From NCBI GenBank assembly GCA_937139335.1, contig CAKZPN010000046.1, forward strand, positions 181,746-245,745: 64,000 nt of DNA. Reading direction: 5' to 3'. Both the position numbers and the translations under genes were made by a program. Shown one piece after another: positions 17,881-26,954 of this stretch (positions are counted from its first letter, which is position 1; each line of letters begins with the position of its first letter). Below the pieces are notes generated by a model. The model was not told where the DNA came from. It was given only the letters and a program-made list of their open reading frames with translations, and did no database searches. Source of the stretch: an uncultured Roseicyclus sp. (GTDB taxonomy: Bacteria > Pseudomonadota > Alphaproteobacteria > Rhodobacterales > Rhodobacteraceae).

Positions 17881-19545
17881 TTACGCGGCTTCTCTGGCCG
17901 CGAAATAGGCCTGGTAGGGCGGCAAGGTCACGCGCCGCCCGCCATCATCCTGGATCGGCGCGAAGGGCGCGCCCCGGTCCTGCCGCCAGGTGCCCGCAGG
18001 GATCGCCACCGGGTTGGCCATGTTGGTCAGGTTGAAGGCGCAGAACAACTGCTGATCGCCCAGCTTGCGCACGAAGCTCACGATGCCGTCGGCGGCGCGC
18101 AGCTCCTCGAGGCTGCCCTTGTTCAGCGCGTCCCAGGCCTGCCGGAACCCGATCATGCGGCGGTAGAAATGCAGCGTGCTGTCCTCGGCCAGAAGCTGGC
18201 TGCCGACCGCGCGTTGCAGATGTTCCACCGACACGGGCAGCCACGGCTTCTCGTCCGAGAACCCGCCGTTCTGATTGTCGGAAATCCAGGGCATCGGCGT
18301 GCGGCAGCCGTCGCGGCCCTTGAACTTGGGCCAGAACCGGATGCCGTAAGGGTCCTGCAGATCCTCGTAGGACACATAGGCCTCGGTCAGGCCCAGCTCC
18401 TCGCCCTGGTACAGGCAGACCGACCCGCGCAGCGACAAAAGCAGCGCGGCATAGGCGCGGCGCGCATCCTCGCCCAGGTTCCAGCGGCTGGCGTGGCGCA
18501 CGACGTCATGGTTGGAAAACGCCCAGCAGGCCCAGCCATCGCCGATCTCGGCCTCGTAGGTGGCAAGCACCTCGGCCACCCGCTCGGCGGTGGGCGTGAT
18601 ACCCGACAGGAACTCGAAGGAATAGCACATGTGCACCTTGTCGCCGCCCGAGGTGTATTGCGCCTGGATCTTCATGCCGTGCTGGGCGTCGCCGACCTCG
18701 CCCACCGAGGTGGCGGCGGGGTATTCGTCGAGCAGCGCCCGGAACCGGCGCAGGAAGTCGATGTTCTCGGGCTGGTTCTTGTCGTAGAAATGTTCCTGCC
18801 AGTTGTAGGGGTTCACCTCGGGCGCGATGGTGGCGTTGCGCCGCGCGGGCTCCAGCGCGGGATTGTCGCGCAGTTGCTGGTCGTGGAAGTAGAAGTTGAT
18901 CGTGTCGAGGCGGAAGCCGTCGACGCCGCGATCCAGCCAGAACCGCGCGATGCCCAGCAATTCCTCCTGCACCTGCTCGTTGTGCAGGTTCAGGTCCGGC
19001 TGTTCCTTGAGGAAATTGTGCATGAAATACTGCATGCGGTCGCCCGACCATTCCCAGGCCGAACCGCCGAAGATCGACAGCCAGTTGTTCGGCGGGCTGC
19101 CATCGGGTTTGGCATCGGCCCAGACGTACCAGTCCGACTTGGGGTTGTCGCGGCTGGCCTGGCTTTCGTGGAACCAGGGGTGATGGTTCGAGGTGTGGCT
19201 GAGCACGAGGTCGATCAGCACCCGCAACCCCAGCTCATGCGCGCGCGAGATCAGCGCGTCGAAATCGCCCAGGGTGCCAAACATCGGGTCGACATCGCGG
19301 TAGTCGCTGACATCATAGCCGAAATCGAGCATGGGCGAGCGGAAGAACGGCGAAATCCAGATTGCGTCCACGCCCAGCTCGGCGACATGGCCGAGCCGGT
19401 GGATGATCCCTGCCAGGTCGCCCACGCCGTCGTGGTTGCTGTCCTGGAAACTGCGGGGGTAGATCTGGTAGATCACGGCGCCGCGCCACCAGTCCTTGTC
19501 GGGGGCGAGGATGTGCTCGGGCTTGAGGTCCTGCATCAGGTTCAT
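17881..19545 (-). CDS. aglA: Alpha-glucosidase (GH13)
   Basis: Hydrolyses imported alpha-glucosides such as maltose, sucrose or trehalose to glucose. 554 residues without a signal peptide, so cytoplasmic, as expected inside an importer operon. GH13 catalytic triad: nucleophile D214 in DGFRLDT, acid/base E283 in SVGEVGD and transition-state stabiliser D347 in FSNHD. The N-terminal barrel starts AVIYQIYPRSFQD, the hallmark of oligo-1,6-glucosidase / alpha-glucosidase subfamilies. Substrate range cannot be fixed, but the gene order aglE-F-G-A-K matches the Sinorhizobium alpha-glucoside operon. Confidence 0.94.
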   Translation of the reverse strand: MNLMQDLKPEHILAPDKDWWRGAVIYQIYPRSFQDSNHDGVGDLAGIIHRLGHVAELGVDAIWISPFFRSPMLDFGYDVSDYRDVDPMFGTLGDFDALISRAHELGLRVLIDLVLSHTSNHHPWFHESQASRDNPKSDWYVWADAKPDGSPPNNWLSIFGGSAWEWSGDRMQYFMHNFLKEQPDLNLHNEQVQEELLGIARFWLDRGVDGFRLDTINFYFHDQQLRDNPALEPARRNATIAPEVNPYNWQEHFYDKNQPENIDFLRRFRALLDEYPAATSVGEVGDAQHGMKIQAQYTSGGDKVHMCYSFEFLSGITPTAERVAEVLATYEAEIGDGWACWAFSNHDVVRHASRWNLGEDARRAYAALLLSLRGSVCLYQGEELGLTEAYVSYEDLQDPYGIRFWPKFKGRDGCRTPMPWISDNQNGGFSDEKPWLPVSVEHLQRAVGSQLLAEDSTLHFYRRMIGFRQAWDALNKGSLEELRAADGIVSFVRKLGDQQLFCAFNLTNMANPVAIPAGTWRQDRGAPFAPIQDDGGRRVTLPPYQAYFAAREAA

Positions 19546-19560
19546 GCGAAGAAATATTCC

Positions 19561-20790
19561 CTATTTGACGGATCCGGCCAGAAGGCCGCGGACCAGGTAG
19601 CGTTGCATGGTGAAGAACACCAGAAGCGGCACGGCGATCATCACGAAGGCGGCCGCGGCGAGGATGTGCCATTCCCCGCCGCGAGAGCCAAGCAGGCTGG
19701 TGACAACAAAACGTGTCATCACCGTGCTCTCGGTGTCGGACGGCAGGAACACGGACGCGACCAGAAGGTCGTTCCACGTCCACAGGAACTGGAAGATCGC
19801 GAAGCTCGCCAGCGCCGGGAAGGACAGCGGCAGCACGATCTTGCGGAAGATCTCGAAATCGGTGGCGCCGTCGACCTTGGCGCATTCGATGATGTCGCGC
19901 GGCAGGCCGACCATGTAGTTGCGCAGGAGATAGACGGCGAGTGGTAACCCGAACCCGGTATGCGCCAGCCAGATCCCGAGGAAGCTTTTGCCGATGCCGA
20001 ACCATTCGTGGATGATCGTGATCGGCACGAAGGCCAGTTGCAAAGGCACGACCAAGAGGCCCACCACCATCGCGATCAGGAAGCCGCGGCCGGGAAACTC
20101 CATCCAGGCCAGGGCGTAGGCCGCGAAGGCCGCGATCACGATGGGGATGATGGTGGCCGGGATCGCCACGGTCATCGTGTTCACGAAGGGCCCGAACAGC
20201 GCCTCGTCCGAAAACAGCAGCCGGTCGAGCGTGGTGCCGCGTTCAAGCAGCGCGGCGCGTTCCTCGGCGTCGGTATCGGTCAATACTTCGGTGTAGTTCT
20301 CGAGCGTCATCTGCGGCGGCGCGACCAGCATCACCGGCAGCGCCAGCGCGCCCTCCAGCGGCTCGGGCGAGGAGGCGAGCAGCGCGCCGTCGGCCGCGAG
20401 CGTGATCGCCACGCCCTGCCGGGTTTCCAGCGTCTCGCCGGGGTCGGTGTCGGCGCCGCGCAGACGGCTGATGCCGAAGGCCGCCACCCTGCCCCGGTCG
20501 ACGACGGAGGGCGGCAGCCCGGCCGCCGTCTCGCCTTCGAAGATGTTGGTCTCCAGCACCCAGGTGCCGCCGTCGACCTCGACCTGATCCTCGACCGGGA
20601 CGGACAGGACGAAGGGCTGCGGCGCCCCTTGCAGCGCGCGCCACCAACCGGTCTGCGAGATCGCGTCCTGGTCGCGGAACGAGGTGATGAACAACCCCAG
20701 CGTCGGGATGATCCAGAGCAGCACCAGAAGCGCCGTGGCGATATGGGTCGCGATGGAAAGGCCCGAGCGCTGCCCTGCGATATTGTCCAT
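19561..20790 (-). CDS. aglG: Alpha-glucoside ABC transporter, permease AglG
   Basis: Inner-membrane permease of the MalG type, 409 residues. After helix 1 (ATALLVLLWIIPTLGLFI) comes a large periplasmic insert of about 150 residues before helix 2 at VNTMTVAIPATIIPIVIAAFAAYAL, which explains the extra length over the usual 280; this insert is typical of AglG. The cytoplasmic EAA loop that docks on AglK reads ECAKVDGATDFEIFRKIVLP. The protein pairs with AglF to form the channel. Spacing to aglF is 18 bases. Confidence 0.93.
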   Translation of the reverse strand: MDNIAGQRSGLSIATHIATALLVLLWIIPTLGLFITSFRDQDAISQTGWWRALQGAPQPFVLSVPVEDQVEVDGGTWVLETNIFEGETAAGLPPSVVDRGRVAAFGISRLRGADTDPGETLETRQGVAITLAADGALLASSPEPLEGALALPVMLVAPPQMTLENYTEVLTDTDAEERAALLERGTTLDRLLFSDEALFGPFVNTMTVAIPATIIPIVIAAFAAYALAWMEFPGRGFLIAMVVGLLVVPLQLAFVPITIIHEWFGIGKSFLGIWLAHTGFGLPLAVYLLRNYMVGLPRDIIECAKVDGATDFEIFRKIVLPLSFPALASFAIFQFLWTWNDLLVASVFLPSDTESTVMTRFVVTSLLGSRGGEWHILAAAAFVMIAVPLLVFFTMQRYLVRGLLAGSVK

Positions 20791-20808
20791 TGTGTCCCCC
20801 TTGCCCCT

Positions 20809-21822
20809 TCAGCGCATCTCGGCGCGCGACTGGCGGATGTTCCAGATCATCACCGGCAACACCAGCACCATGATCACCACCGAGATGGCGGTGGCGAACC
20901 CGTAGTTGCCGCTGTCGAAGCTCTGCATCATCTGCGTCGGCAGGATCTCGAGGTTGCGGTACTGGTTCCCCATCGCGGCGACGATGTCGTAGACCTTGAG
21001 CACCAGGATCGTGATCGTGGTCCAGACCACCAGGATCGTCGGCATGATCTGCGGCACCTTGATCTTGAAGAAGATCTGGAACGGGTTCGCGCCGTCGATG
21101 ATCGCCGCCTCGATCGTGTCCTCGGGCACGCCGCGCAGCGCGGCCGAGAGGATCACCATGGCAAAGCCGGTCTGGATCCAGATCAGCACCACCATCAGCC
21201 AGAAACTGTCGACGATGTCGCCGTCGATGAAGGTGATCCCGCGACCGGCCCCGAAGGCGGTGCGCAGCGCGTTCAGAATGCCGATCTCGGGGTCGGGGTG
21301 GTAGACGAAGCTCCAGATCAGCGAGGCGCCGACGAAGCTGATCGCCATCGGCATGAACACCAGCGATTTCGCGATGTTGCCCCAGGACAGCCGGTCGGTC
21401 AGCTGCGCCGCCATCAGCCCGAAGAAGGTCGAGGCGGCGGGCACGACCAGCACCCAGAGGAAGTTGTTCAGAAGTGCGATCCGAAAGCCGCCGCTGGAAA
21501 AGATCGCGGCATAATTGGCAAAGCGCCCGCGCGCCGCCAGGTTCTCGGAGGCGAAGGAGGTGACGGAGAGCCAGCCGGAATAGAACACCGGCACCACGAG
21601 GTAGAGGCCGAGCGCGAAGACGGCGGGAAACACGAATAGCCAGGGCCGGATCGCGGTGGCGCGGCGCACGTTGCGGCCGATGTTCTCGCCGCGTGCGGGA
21701 TAGATGACCTGGTCCAGAAGGTAGTTGGAAACCCAGAAATAGGCGACCATGCCGCCCACGCCGACCAGGATGGTGATCAGACCCGTAACGATGACCGGCA
21801 TCGGTGGCCCCTTTCCCTTCAT
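20809..21822 (-). CDS. aglF: Alpha-glucoside ABC transporter, permease AglF
   Basis: MalF-type inner-membrane permease, 337 residues with about eight hydrophobic helices; the first (MPVIVTGLITILVGVGGMVAYFWV) and second (WLFVFPAVFALGLYLVVPVFYSGW) are separated by a basic cytoplasmic loop. The EAA coupling loop reads EAAIIDGANPFQIFFKIKVP. It lies between aglE and aglG; a strong hairpin in the 102-base gap behind aglE probably sets its level below that of the binding protein. Confidence 0.93.
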   Translation of the reverse strand: MKGKGPPMPVIVTGLITILVGVGGMVAYFWVSNYLLDQVIYPARGENIGRNVRRATAIRPWLFVFPAVFALGLYLVVPVFYSGWLSVTSFASENLAARGRFANYAAIFSSGGFRIALLNNFLWVLVVPAASTFFGLMAAQLTDRLSWGNIAKSLVFMPMAISFVGASLIWSFVYHPDPEIGILNALRTAFGAGRGITFIDGDIVDSFWLMVVLIWIQTGFAMVILSAALRGVPEDTIEAAIIDGANPFQIFFKIKVPQIMPTILVVWTTITILVLKVYDIVAAMGNQYRNLEILPTQMMQSFDSGNYGFATAISVVIMVLVLPVMIWNIRQSRAEMR

Positions 21823-21879
21823 CGAACACTCGGGCCGCCCGGCGTCGGGCCTCGCCCTCAGGTCCCGTCCCTGAGACCG

Positions 21880-21906
21880 GGCGGGCGCCGTCGGCCGGCG
21901 CCCGCC
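21880..21906 (-). promoter_or_regulatory. Intercistronic stem-loop between aglE and aglF
   Basis: A perfect 10-bp GC stem (21880-21889 with 21897-21906, loop of 7) lies directly behind the aglE stop in the direction of transcription. There is no T-run, so it is more likely an mRNA-stabilising or partially attenuating hairpin, as seen behind many binding-protein genes, than a full terminator. Confidence 0.6.
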
Positions 21907-21924
21907 ATTGTCAGTTGCGACCGT

Positions 21925-23268
21925 TTACTGGATCGCGGTCCAGGCATCCTGGATGCGCTGCGCCTCGCCGGCGGCGTCGCCGGTACGCAGGTATTCCACC
22001 ATGCCGGTCCAGAACGCGCCTGCGCCGATCTCGGCCGGCATCAGGTCGGAGGCGTCGAAGCGGAACGAGGTCGCGCCCAGCAGGATCTCGCCCATGCCGC
22101 GCAGCGTGTCGTCGCCATAGAGCGAGGTGTCGACCCCGGTGTGCGGCGTCAGGAAGCCCGACTGCGCCATCCAGATCTCATGCGCGATCGGCGTCTTCAG
22201 GAACTCGATCAGCGCGCGCGCCACCTCGCTGTCCTCGGTGATCGCCCAGACCGTGCCGGCGCCCAGAACCGGGCTGCCCAGATCCTCGCTCTCGAAGGGC
22301 GGGAAGTAGAAGAAGTCGAAATCCGCACCCTCGGGGAAGAAGGTCGGGATGAACGACGCCTGCCGGTGCATCAGGCAGGACGGCGGCACCGAGAACACGC
22401 CATCGGCGCTGTCGCGAAAGTCGGTCGCCACGACCTGCGACGGCGACATGCCGGTGTAGTCCTGGTTGCGCGCAAAGGAGCCGAAGACCTCCATCGCGTT
22501 CACCACCCGCTCGTCGGTGAAGGGGATCTCGTTCGACACCCACTGGTCATAGACGTCGAGCGGCTGGGTGCGCAGCATGATGTCCTCGACCCAGTCGGTG
22601 GCGGGCCAGCCGGTCGCGGCTTCGGACCCGATGCCGATGCACCAGGGCGCGATGCCCTCCTCGACCGCCGCATCGCTCAGCGCGATCAGTTCTTCCATCG
22701 TGGTCGGGATCTCGAAGCCAAGTTCCTCGAACACCGCGGGTGAATACCAGACCAGCGATTTCACATCGACCTTGTAGAACAAGCCGTTCAGCGCCTCGCC
22801 GCCCGCCTGTGCGTTCTCCGACGTGGCGAGGTCGACCCAAGATTCCCCGGCGGCGTAATTTTCCTCGATCCAGGCCGCGTCCTCGTCGGTCAGCGGTGCC
22901 ACCACCCCCTGTTCGGCCAGATCGGCCAGCAGGCCCGGCTGCGGGATCACGGCGACATTGGGCAGGCCACCGGTCTGGGCGGCGCGGCGGATTTCGCTCT
23001 CGAAGCTGTCGGAGCCGGCGTAATCCACCGTCGCGCCGGTCGCTTCCTCGAAATAGGCGAAGACCGAGTTCACGAGGTCGCGGTCGCTGCTGATCCAGGG
23101 GCCGGTGACGCTGACGCTCTGGCCCGACAGGTCGTATTCGGCCGCGAAATCCTCGTAGCTCTGCCAGTTGAACCCGCCCTCGCCCGGAGCAAAAACGAGA
23201 TCCTGCGCCTGTGCGCCAAAGGCAGTCAGCGCAAGCGCAGCGGCGCTGGCGTAAAGGGTGCGTTTCAT
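21925..23268 (-). CDS. aglE: Alpha-glucoside ABC transporter, periplasmic binding protein
   Basis: Family 1 extracellular solute-binding protein, 447 residues. The N-terminus MKRTLYASAAALALTAFGAQA is a classical signal peptide (cleavage after AQA). The mature part shows the two-lobed sugar-binding architecture: an IRRAAQTGGLPNVAVIPQPG stretch in lobe 1, and tryptophans that would stack on sugar. The start ATG at 23266-23268 has a GGAGG ribosome site. It is the first and presumably most highly expressed gene of the agl operon, controlled by the palindrome at 23331-23346. Confidence 0.94.
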   Translation of the reverse strand: MKRTLYASAAALALTAFGAQAQDLVFAPGEGGFNWQSYEDFAAEYDLSGQSVSVTGPWISSDRDLVNSVFAYFEEATGATVDYAGSDSFESEIRRAAQTGGLPNVAVIPQPGLLADLAEQGVVAPLTDEDAAWIEENYAAGESWVDLATSENAQAGGEALNGLFYKVDVKSLVWYSPAVFEELGFEIPTTMEELIALSDAAVEEGIAPWCIGIGSEAATGWPATDWVEDIMLRTQPLDVYDQWVSNEIPFTDERVVNAMEVFGSFARNQDYTGMSPSQVVATDFRDSADGVFSVPPSCLMHRQASFIPTFFPEGADFDFFYFPPFESEDLGSPVLGAGTVWAITEDSEVARALIEFLKTPIAHEIWMAQSGFLTPHTGVDTSLYGDDTLRGMGEILLGATSFRFDASDLMPAEIGAGAFWTGMVEYLRTGDAAGEAQRIQDAWTAIQ

Positions 23269-23330
23269 TTGATCCTCCCAGGATGTGCCGGTCCCTGCCG
23301 GCCAGATCACTCCCCAAGCGCAGGCCTTTG

Positions 23331-23346
23331 CCCAAAGCGCTTTGGG
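23331..23346. promoter_or_regulatory. AglR operator in the aglE promoter
   Basis: CCCAAAGCGCTTTGGG is a perfect 16-bp palindrome with the central CG expected of a LacI-family site. It starts about ten bases downstream of the predicted aglE -10 element, where a bound repressor would block transcription. A degenerate copy stands in front of aglR at 23496-23509. Confidence 0.8.
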
Positions 23347-23354
23347 TTGCCCTC

Positions 23355-23383
23355 ACAGTTTCGAAAGCAAGCGAGTCTGTCAA
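23355..23383 (-). promoter_or_regulatory. Predicted sigma-70 promoter of aglEFGAK
   Basis: On the minus strand a consensus -35 TTGACA (23378-23383) is followed, after 17 bases, by a weak -10 AACTGT (23355-23360). The 16-bp operator lies immediately downstream. The -10 is poor, so the exact start site is uncertain. Confidence 0.55.
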
Positions 23384-23455
23384 TCCGCGAAAGGAAATCC
23401 CTGAAAATAAATGAGTTATCTCGCAGATGCAGCAAAACCCGGCAGTTTCGAATCT

Positions 23456-23483
23456 TTGACATTGCGACCTTGGCGGCGATAGC
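23456..23483 (+). promoter_or_regulatory. Predicted sigma-70 promoter of aglR
   Basis: Consensus -35 TTGACA at 23456-23461 and a partial -10 GATAGC at 23478-23483 with 16-base spacing. Transcription would begin near 23490, just before the second operator, consistent with autorepression by AglR. Confidence 0.55.
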
Positions 23484-23495
23484 CTCCGAAAATAC

Positions 23496-23509
23496 CCAAA
23501 CCGCTTTGG
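23496..23509. promoter_or_regulatory. AglR operator in front of aglR
   Basis: CCAAACCGCTTTGG keeps both CCAAA/TTTGG half-sites of the 16-bp site at 23331-23346 with one change in the centre. It lies 13 bases upstream of the aglR start codon, fitting a weaker autoregulatory site. Confidence 0.7.
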
Positions 23510-23522
23510 TTGCCATTTCCCC

Positions 23523-24548
23523 ATGAATCTCAAGCAGCTGGCCGACTCGCTGAACCTCAGCCAAACCACCGTCAGCCGCGCCCTGAACGGATACCCCGAG
23601 GTGCGCGAGGAAACCCGCGCGCGGGTTCTGGCCGCCGCCAAGGCCGCGCATTACGCGCCCAACAGCCGCGCCCGCAGGCTGGCCACGGGCCGCGCCATGA
23701 CCATCGGCCATGTCATCCCCCTGACCGGCCAGACCGAGATGGTGAACCCGATCTTCGCCGACTTCCTGATCGGCGCGGGCGAGGTCTATGGTCGCGAAGG
23801 CTATGACCTGCTGCTGTCCATGGTCACGGATGGCGACACCGAAGGCGCCTTTCGCCAGCTCGCCGCCAACGGTTCGGTAGATGGCATCATGGTGCAGGCG
23901 CCGCAGGCCGAAGACCCGCGCATCGCGCTTCTGCAGGAGCTGAAGATGCCGTTCCTCGTGCATGGCCGCACCGGCGACGCCAAGGGCTACAGCTGGCTCG
24001 ACATCGCCAATGTCCGCGCCTTTCGCCGCGCGACCGACTTCCTGCTCGACCTTGGCCACACACGCATCGCGCTCATCAACGGGCAGGCCGGCTTCGATTT
24101 CGCGCAACGCCGCCTGCGCGGATTCGAGGAGGCGCTGGCGGCGCGCGGTCTTGCCCCGCTGCCGCACCTGGTCGCGAACGACGCGATGACCGAATCCTAC
24201 GGCTACCTGTCGGCCGCCGCGATGCTCGACGGACCCGAGCCGCCGACGGCCTTCCTCGCCTCCTCGGTCATCATCGCCATCGGGCTGCGCCGCGCGGCGG
24301 GCGAGCGCGGGCTGCGGCTGGGCCGCGATATATCGATCATCTGCCACGATGACGAGCTGAGTTACCTCAACAACGACGTGGGCGGCCCGGATTTCACTGC
24401 CACCCGCTCCTCCATCCGCGCGGCCGGCCGGCGCTGCGCCGAGAACCTGATCGCGCTCATCCACGACCCCGAACAGCCCCCGATCCAGGAGCTGTGGGAT
24501 GTCACCCTGACCGTGGGCCGGTCCACCGGCCCCTGCCCGACCATTTGA
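23523..24548 (+). CDS. aglR: LacI-family repressor of alpha-glucoside utilisation
   Basis: 341-residue transcription factor. The N-terminal HTH begins MNLKQLADSLNLSQTTVSRALNG, followed by the hinge helix that inserts into the CG centre of operators (around PNSRARRLATGR). Residues 60-335 form the periplasmic-binding-protein-like effector domain, with RRLRGFEEAL and the near-terminal ICHDDELSYLNN segments. It is divergent from aglE with a palindrome on each side of the intergenic region, so it most likely represses aglEFGAK and itself and is released by an alpha-glucoside. It leads a plus-strand unit with the GH1 enzyme and glucokinase. Confidence 0.92.
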   Translation: MNLKQLADSLNLSQTTVSRALNGYPEVREETRARVLAAAKAAHYAPNSRARRLATGRAMTIGHVIPLTGQTEMVNPIFADFLIGAGEVYGREGYDLLLSMVTDGDTEGAFRQLAANGSVDGIMVQAPQAEDPRIALLQELKMPFLVHGRTGDAKGYSWLDIANVRAFRRATDFLLDLGHTRIALINGQAGFDFAQRRLRGFEEALAARGLAPLPHLVANDAMTESYGYLSAAAMLDGPEPPTAFLASSVIIAIGLRRAAGERGLRLGRDISIICHDDELSYLNNDVGGPDFTATRSSIRAAGRRCAENLIALIHDPEQPPIQELWDVTLTVGRSTGPCPTI

Positions 24549-24560
24549 GAAAGGACTACC

Positions 24561-25874
24561 ATGCAGTTCCAGCGCAGCGATTTTCCCGAGGGGTTCCAGT
24601 TCGGGGTCGCGACCTCCTCCTACCAGATCGAGGGGCATGATTACGGCGGCGCCGGCCCGACGCATTGGGACAGTTTCGCCGCCACCCCCGGCAACGTGGT
24701 CCGCGCCGAACACGGCGGCAAGGCCTGCGACCATTATCACCGCTGGGAGGACGACCTCGACCTGATCCGCGACCTTGGCGCCGACGTCTACCGCTTTTCC
24801 ACCTCCTGGGCGCGGGTGCTGCCCGAGGGGACGGGCACGCCGAACGCCGAGGGGCTCGATTTCTACGACCGGCTCGTCGATGGCATGCTCGCGCGCGGGA
24901 TCAAGCCCGCCGCGACGCTCTACCACTGGGAATTGCCGCAGCCGCTGGCCGACAAGGGCGGTTGGCGCAACGCCGACATGCCGAACTGGTTCGCCGAGTT
25001 CACCGAGACGGTGATGGCGCGGATCGGCGACCGGGTCTGGTCCGCCGCGCCGATCAACGAGCCCTGGTGCGTCGGCTGGCTCAGCCATTTCGACGGCGTC
25101 CATGCGCCCGGCCTGCGCGACATCCGCGCCACCGCGCGCGCGATGCACCACGTGCTGGTGAGCCACGGTCGCAGCATCGAGGTGATGCGGGGCCTCGGCA
25201 TGTCGAACCTGGGCGCGGTCTGCAATTTCGAATGGTCCACGCCCGCCAGCGACGCGCCCGAGGACGTCGCCGCCGCGACCCGCTACGACGCGATCTACAA
25301 CCGCTTCTTCCTCGGTGGGCTCTTCAAGGGCGCCTATCCCGCCGAGGTGCTGGAAGGGCTGGAGCCGCACCTGCCGGACGGCTGGCAGGATGATTTCGAC
25401 ACCATCCGCGCGCCGATCGACTGGCTCGGCGTGAACTACTACACCCGCAAGCTGATCTCCCATCAGGACGGGCCCTGGCCCAATTATGCCGAGGCGCCGA
25501 CCCGCCTGCCGCTGACGCAGATGGGGTGGGAGATCTACCCGGACGGCTTGAAGGATTTCCTGATCCGCAATGCGCGCGAATACTCCGGCGACCTGCCGAT
25601 CTTCGTGACCGAGAACGGCATGGCCAACCCCGACACCGCCGATGCGCCCGACAGCGCGCGGATCGATTACCTGACCAGCCACCTCGACGCCGTGCGCGCG
25701 GCCATCGACGCGGGCGCGCCCGTTGCAGGCTATTACGTCTGGTCGCTGATGGACAATTACGAATGGTCGCTCGGCTACGAAAAACGCTTCGGTCTCGTCC
25801 ACGTCGACTTCGACAGCTTGGCAAGGACCCCGAAAGCGTCCTATCAGGCCCTCGCGCGCTGGTGGCGCGCATGA
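24561..25874 (+). CDS. Beta-glucosidase (GH1)
   Basis: Retaining glycoside hydrolase family 1 enzyme, 437 residues, no signal peptide, hence cytoplasmic. Acid/base E167 in INEPW and nucleophile E351 in TENG are both present. The N-terminal signature FQFGVATSSYQIEG (residues 12-25) and the YVWSLMDNYEWS glycone-site segment near 380 complete the active site. It should split beta-glucosides such as cellobiose to glucose. It lies 12 bases behind aglR and 25 before glucokinase, with an AAGGA ribosome site, so it is probably expressed with them although its substrates are not the alpha-glucosides taken up by AglEFGK. Confidence 0.93.
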   Translation: MQFQRSDFPEGFQFGVATSSYQIEGHDYGGAGPTHWDSFAATPGNVVRAEHGGKACDHYHRWEDDLDLIRDLGADVYRFSTSWARVLPEGTGTPNAEGLDFYDRLVDGMLARGIKPAATLYHWELPQPLADKGGWRNADMPNWFAEFTETVMARIGDRVWSAAPINEPWCVGWLSHFDGVHAPGLRDIRATARAMHHVLVSHGRSIEVMRGLGMSNLGAVCNFEWSTPASDAPEDVAAATRYDAIYNRFFLGGLFKGAYPAEVLEGLEPHLPDGWQDDFDTIRAPIDWLGVNYYTRKLISHQDGPWPNYAEAPTRLPLTQMGWEIYPDGLKDFLIRNAREYSGDLPIFVTENGMANPDTADAPDSARIDYLTSHLDAVRAAIDAGAPVAGYYVWSLMDNYEWSLGYEKRFGLVHVDFDSLARTPKASYQALARWWRA

Positions 25875-25899
25875 CCTATCGGCGACCGGGGCGGGCAGC

Positions 25900-26859
25900 A
25901 TGAGCGATCTGACGGACGAGACCGGGCTGAGCCTTGTCGCCGACATTGGCGGGACCAACACCCGCGTCGCGCTCGCCCGTGGCCCCGCCATCGACCGGGG
26001 CACCGTCACGCGCTACGCCAACGCCGAGCACGCCGACCTCTCCGCCGTCTTGATCCGTTATCTGGCGGACACCGGCGTGAAGGACGCGCAGATCACCGGC
26101 GTCTGCGTCGCGGCGGCGGGCCCCGTGCATGACGGGGTGGCGGAACTGACCAACCTCGACTGGCGCATCGACCGCGAGACGCTGGCCCGCGCGCTCACCG
26201 CCGACAAGGTCGCGGTGCTGAACGACCTGCAGGCGCAGGGTCATGCCATCGGCCATATCGACAGCGCCGACCTGGAGGAGATCGTGCCGCAGCCCGAGGT
26301 TTCCGACCTTGCCGCGAAACTGGTCGTGGGCCTCGGCACCGGGTTCAACGCCTGCCCGGTTTTCGACACCGCAAGCGGGCGCTTCGTGCCACCCTCCGAG
26401 GCCGGGCATGTGAGCCTGCCGGCCTGCGACGGCAAGATGGACGCGCTGATCGCCGCGATGGTGCGGGACTTCGGCTTCGCCTCGGTGGAAGAGGTGCTGT
26501 CGGGCCGGGGCCTGAGCTACCTGCACCGGGTGCTGCACGGCGAAGAGGCCACGCCCGCCGCCATCATGGCGCGGACGAAGGAAGGCGAGGCGGCGGCGAC
26601 CGAGACCGGCCGCGCCTTCGTTCAGGTCATGGGCGCGGTCGTGGGCGACCTGGCGCTGAGCCACCTGCCCTTCGGCGGCATCTACCTGGTCGGCGGGGTG
26701 ACGCGGCACTTCGCGCCCTGGCTCGGCCCCTTCGGCATGGCCGACGCCATGCGCGCCAAGGGGCGCTTTTCCGAGTTCATGGAGCAGTTCGGCGTCTTCG
26801 TGGTGAACGACGACTACGCGGCGCTCACCGGCTGCGCCTCTCATCTCGCGAAGCTCTGA
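25900..26859 (+). CDS. glk: Glucokinase
   Basis: Phosphorylates free glucose with ATP, feeding Zwf. 319 residues of the ASKHA fold: the phosphate-1 loop DIGGTNTRVAL is near residue 16, NLDWRID carries the sugar-contacting region, the catalytic aspartate is expected in VLNDLQAQG, and the phosphate-2 region reads VGLGTGFN. It is of the Glk (PF02685-like) type rather than the ROK type because no CxCGxxGC zinc motif is present. Last gene of the aglR-bgl-glk unit; it handles the glucose released by AglA and the GH1 enzyme. Confidence 0.92.
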   Translation: MSDLTDETGLSLVADIGGTNTRVALARGPAIDRGTVTRYANAEHADLSAVLIRYLADTGVKDAQITGVCVAAAGPVHDGVAELTNLDWRIDRETLARALTADKVAVLNDLQAQGHAIGHIDSADLEEIVPQPEVSDLAAKLVVGLGTGFNACPVFDTASGRFVPPSEAGHVSLPACDGKMDALIAAMVRDFGFASVEEVLSGRGLSYLHRVLHGEEATPAAIMARTKEGEAAATETGRAFVQVMGAVVGDLALSHLPFGGIYLVGGVTRHFAPWLGPFGMADAMRAKGRFSEFMEQFGVFVVNDDYAALTGCASHLAKL

Positions 26860-26954
26860 GGGATCGCGGCTTTGGGCTCTGCCCCCGGCCTGCGGCCTCC
26901 CCCGAGGGTGTTTGGAAAGCGAGGACGGGCGGGTGCGTTACCCTTGCTACCCGG

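Noticed and set aside
23307..26009. 900-codon open frame antisense to aglR, the GH1 gene and the start of glk
   Set aside because: It covers three well-supported genes on the other strand, and its product is a low-complexity shadow rich in Arg, Gly and Val with no domain.
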